From: Paenibacillus sp. TCA20
Lineage (GTDB): Bacteria; Bacillota; Bacilli; Paenibacillales; Paenibacillaceae
Assembly: GCF_000732325.1 (NCBI RefSeq)
Contig: NZ_BBIW01000009.1
Location: 124,001-188,000 of the forward strand
Length of the DNA: 64,000 nucleotides
Reading direction: 5' to 3'
In this document: piece after piece, positions 61,858-64,000 of the stretch
Position numbering within the stretch: the first letter of the stretch is position 1
Layout: each line of letters begins with the position of its first letter
Translations under genes and position numbers: made by a program
Notes under the pieces: model-generated
The model's database searches: none
What the model was told of the DNA's origin: nothing
What the model saw: the letters and a program-made list of their open reading frames with translations, nothing else

Positions 61858-63498
61858 ATGTCAAAGAGAACGTTGGGTTATGGCAAAAAAGGTTTTACGC
61901 TGACAGCGCTGCTGCTGTCGGTCATGCTTCTGGTCAGTGCTTGCGGCGGGGGAGGCTCCGGCTCCAAGGAAGCCAACTGGATCTCCATCGAGGATCGTTA
62001 CACACCGGATGCAGCTACGCCGGCCTGGCAGCTTGATACGAAGGAAGAGACTACAGAGCTGACTTGGTATGTAAATGCGGATTGGTGGAACACCGATTAC
62101 GGCAATGATGTCGTAACGAAGAAGATCAAGGAAGACTTGAACATTAACATCAAATTCATCACAGGAGATGATACGAAGCTGAATACATTCTTTGCGGGCG
62201 GCGATATGCCGGATCTCATTACGACCTTCGGCATCAATTCCCCCGTCGTGCAGAAGGCTTCGACTTGGGCGCTTCCGCTGAATGATCTGGCTGAGAAATA
62301 CGATCCTTATTTCAACACCGTGGCGGCGCAGGATACATTGAACTGGTTCCAGCTCGCAGACGGCAAGACGTATGGCTACCCGAACTACTCCAATACGCAG
62401 GAGGACTACGATCAAGGAACGATTCCGGCCAAGACCGCCTTCATTATCCGCAAGGATGTGTATGAAGCGATCGGCAGTCCGAGCATAGGCACACCAGAGG
62501 AATTCCAGGCTGTCATGAAGGACATTAAGGCACAGTTCCCTGAGCTTATTCCACTTGGTTTTAACTCGATTGGCGAAGGTACTGGATCTCTAGGCGACGT
62601 GCTGCAGGACTTCATCGGCGTACCGCTGGAGGGTGAGAACGGCGGCTTCTACAACCGTAATCTGGATGAGGATTATCTCACTTGGCTGAAGACATTCAAT
62701 CTGGTATATCGTGACGGCAACATTAGCGATGACAGCTTTGCCGATGATGGAACGGCATTTGAGGAAAAAGTAAAATCCGGCAAGTATGCAACGATTATGC
62801 TGGATGGCACACCGCAGCAGGGAGGCAATCTCCAGATCTTCATGACGGCCAATCCGGGCAAGGAGTATATCGCCATTGACGGACCGCAGAGCACCGTTGG
62901 CAACGCACCGAAGCTGAATCAATCCGGGATCTCCGGCTGGATGGTCAGCTTCATTACGAAGCAGAACGCCGATCCTGCCAAATCCATGCAGCTGTTCACC
63001 TATCTCCTCAGTGAGGAAGGGCAAATGCTGATGAACTATGGCATCGAAGGCGAGACATATGTGAAGAACGCTGACGGAACCGTACAGTTTACACCAGAGG
63101 TCAAAGAAATCCAGCAGAACAATGCAGATCAGTTCAAGAAGGAATACCGGATGGGTGAATTCATGTTCTTCGGACATGACAAGCACAAGACACTGAGTGA
63201 GGATGCATTCCCTGAATCAATCAAGCAGATGCAGGCTTGGGGTGAAGGTAAGCTCGTGCCGCATTTTATCCTTGAAAATATCGACCCGGATCAAGGGACT
63301 CCCGAAGCCCGCGCTCTTACCGCAATTAATACGAAGTGGAACACTTCCATGGTCAGTATGATCCGGTCGAAGGACGATGCCCAATTTGAAGCGGTACTGA
63401 ATGAATACAAGCAGTTCCTCGATGCGAACAGCTGGGAGAAGATCGTAGAAGTCCGCAGTGAGAAGATGAAGTCGAACAAAGAGAAGCTTGGACTTTAA
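61858..63498 (+). CDS. Extracellular carbohydrate-binding lipoprotein (LipO type)
   Basis: A 546-residue solute-binding protein. The signal has MSKRTLGYGKKGF, a hydrophobic stretch and the lipobox VSAC (Cys29), followed by GGGGSGS. It matches the large binding proteins paired with LplB/LplC permeases (about 500-560 residues), with ELTWYVNADWW, FFAGGDMPDLIT and ISGWMVSFITKQN. It captures an oligosaccharide outside the cell. The ATG has GAGGAGGGT upstream. The nearby GH30 enzyme suggests a beta-linked glucan or gentio-oligosaccharide, but the sequence does not prove it. Confidence 0.92.
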   Translation: MSKRTLGYGKKGFTLTALLLSVMLLVSACGGGGSGSKEANWISIEDRYTPDAATPAWQLDTKEETTELTWYVNADWWNTDYGNDVVTKKIKEDLNINIKFITGDDTKLNTFFAGGDMPDLITTFGINSPVVQKASTWALPLNDLAEKYDPYFNTVAAQDTLNWFQLADGKTYGYPNYSNTQEDYDQGTIPAKTAFIIRKDVYEAIGSPSIGTPEEFQAVMKDIKAQFPELIPLGFNSIGEGTGSLGDVLQDFIGVPLEGENGGFYNRNLDEDYLTWLKTFNLVYRDGNISDDSFADDGTAFEEKVKSGKYATIMLDGTPQQGGNLQIFMTANPGKEYIAIDGPQSTVGNAPKLNQSGISGWMVSFITKQNADPAKSMQLFTYLLSEEGQMLMNYGIEGETYVKNADGTVQFTPEVKEIQQNNADQFKKEYRMGEFMFFGHDKHKTLSEDAFPESIKQMQAWGEGKLVPHFILENIDPDQGTPEARALTAINTKWNTSMVSMIRSKDDAQFEAVLNEYKQFLDANSWEKIVEVRSEKMKSNKEKLGL

Positions 63499-63565
63499 TT
63501 GAGTTTGAACTTAGAGCATACAGCGAAGAACGGAAATAAAGTACGGGGTCACGGAGGAGAACAGC

Positions 63566-64000
63566 ATGCAGAACTTGAAGGACCTGAACATCTACGAATC
63601 AAATGGAGAACAATCCTTGTTTGTGAACAAAACGAGAGCAGAGCTTGCACCGCCGGATACTCAGGCACAGACATATAACATCATCATCGATGACAGTGAG
63701 CAGTATCAGGAGATGGATGGCTTCGGAGCATCGTTTACCGATTCGGCAGCCTATCTAATTCATCAGGTGCTCTCGCCTGAGCAGCGTGAGGAGCTGATGC
63801 GCCGGCTGTTTGACGCTGCAGAAGGGATCGGCCTGTCCGTTATACGGAATCCGATGGGAGCCTCGGATTATGCCCGGGACTTCTACAGCTACAATGATCT
63901 GCCGGAGGGAGACACCGACCCTGAGCTGGTGAAATTCTCTATCGGGCATGATGAAGCAGACATTATTCCGCTCATGAAAGAAGCAGTGCGGCTGAATCCT
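63566..64000 (+). CDS. GH30-family glycoside hydrolase, partial (cut by window end)
   Basis: The first 145 residues of a GH30 enzyme (glucosylceramidase/beta-1,6-glucanase group), with GFGASFTDSAAYLI, GIGLSVIRNPMGASDYAR, FYSYNDLPEG and FSIGHDEADIIPLMKEA. No signal peptide, so it likely acts in the cytoplasm on imported sugars. The catalytic glutamates lie beyond the window. The ATG at 63566 has GGAGGAGA five bases upstream. It belongs to the same operon as the binding protein. Confidence 0.88.
   Translation, partial: MQNLKDLNIYESNGEQSLFVNKTRAELAPPDTQAQTYNIIIDDSEQYQEMDGFGASFTDSAAYLIHQVLSPEQREELMRRLFDAAEGIGLSVIRNPMGASDYARDFYSYNDLPEGDTDPELVKFSIGHDEADIIPLMKEAVRLNP

Noticed and set aside
61861..62415. 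184-codon minus-strand frame opposite the binding-protein gene
   Set aside because: Shadow of a strongly coding, high-GC gene with a clear lipobox on the plus strand.

Overview
The window looks like the chromosome of a Paenibacillus-type Firmicute. The evidence is strong GGAGG-type ribosome sites, frequent TTG/GTG starts, Gram-positive lipoproteins, LplB/LplC-type sugar ABC genes with a GH30 hydrolase, a DUF4256 protein and WXG100 toxins. I see no rRNA, tRNA, CRISPR array or insertion sequence. GC content is visibly lower between about 22 and 58 kb, apart from a few genes, than in the flanks.

Left flank (1-25 kb). Housekeeping and transport genes include a NupC nucleoside transporter, an MMPL exporter with a divergently placed TetR repressor (both promoters carry the same 18-bp palindrome), a MATE pump, a Na/Pi symporter, an APH-fold kinase, a YhhN-like membrane protein and an ankyrin protein. 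At 12.6-19.5 kb two Fur-box-like sites precede a tightly coupled seven-gene operon. It encodes an FmdE-like protein, two mutually paralogous GATase-fold-like proteins of unknown role, a lipoprotein and a peptide/nickel-type ABC importer in which the second permease is fused to an ATPase. I read it as an iron-controlled uptake system whose substrate is unknown. A second ABC cassette (an ATPase and two paralogous 264-aa permeases) follows. Next to it lies a probable type I toxin-antitoxin locus: a 27-residue membrane peptide on the minus strand with a convergent antisense RNA. A second, decayed copy has kept only the antisense RNA.

Defense island (25.7-49.5 kb). In order: a WYL regulator, a NERD protein that appears to start at ATT, a PUA-like/Mrr endonuclease, an unusual 653-aa multidomain protein, a complete ZorABCD (type I Zorya) operon, and a HsdM-HsdS-HsdR type I restriction system with a convergent YgjP metallopeptidase. 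Then come a membrane-anchored Mrr nuclease broken by a frameshift and an McrBC-like pair whose McrB is split by one in-frame TAA. Several layers (sensing, cleavage, motor-driven killing) lie together, and at least two are decaying.

Toxin-immunity region (49.7-54 kb). After a Nudix gene come two WXG100/pre-toxin proteins with near-identical N-terminal halves and leaders (858-bp direct repeats exactly 1708 bp apart). Their C-terminal toxin domains are unrelated and each is followed by its own immunity-like gene. A third, apparently orphan, immunity-like gene follows.

Right flank (54-64 kb). A double GNAT acetyltransferase, a DUF4256 protein, a dicarboxylate/amino-acid symporter and a truncated stalk-nuclease chimera precede a carbohydrate-uptake locus: a LacI regulator, two ABC permeases, a lipoprotein binding protein and a GH30 glycosidase cut by the window edge. 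Perfect palindromes centred on AAAACGTTTT lie before the regulator and before the first permease.
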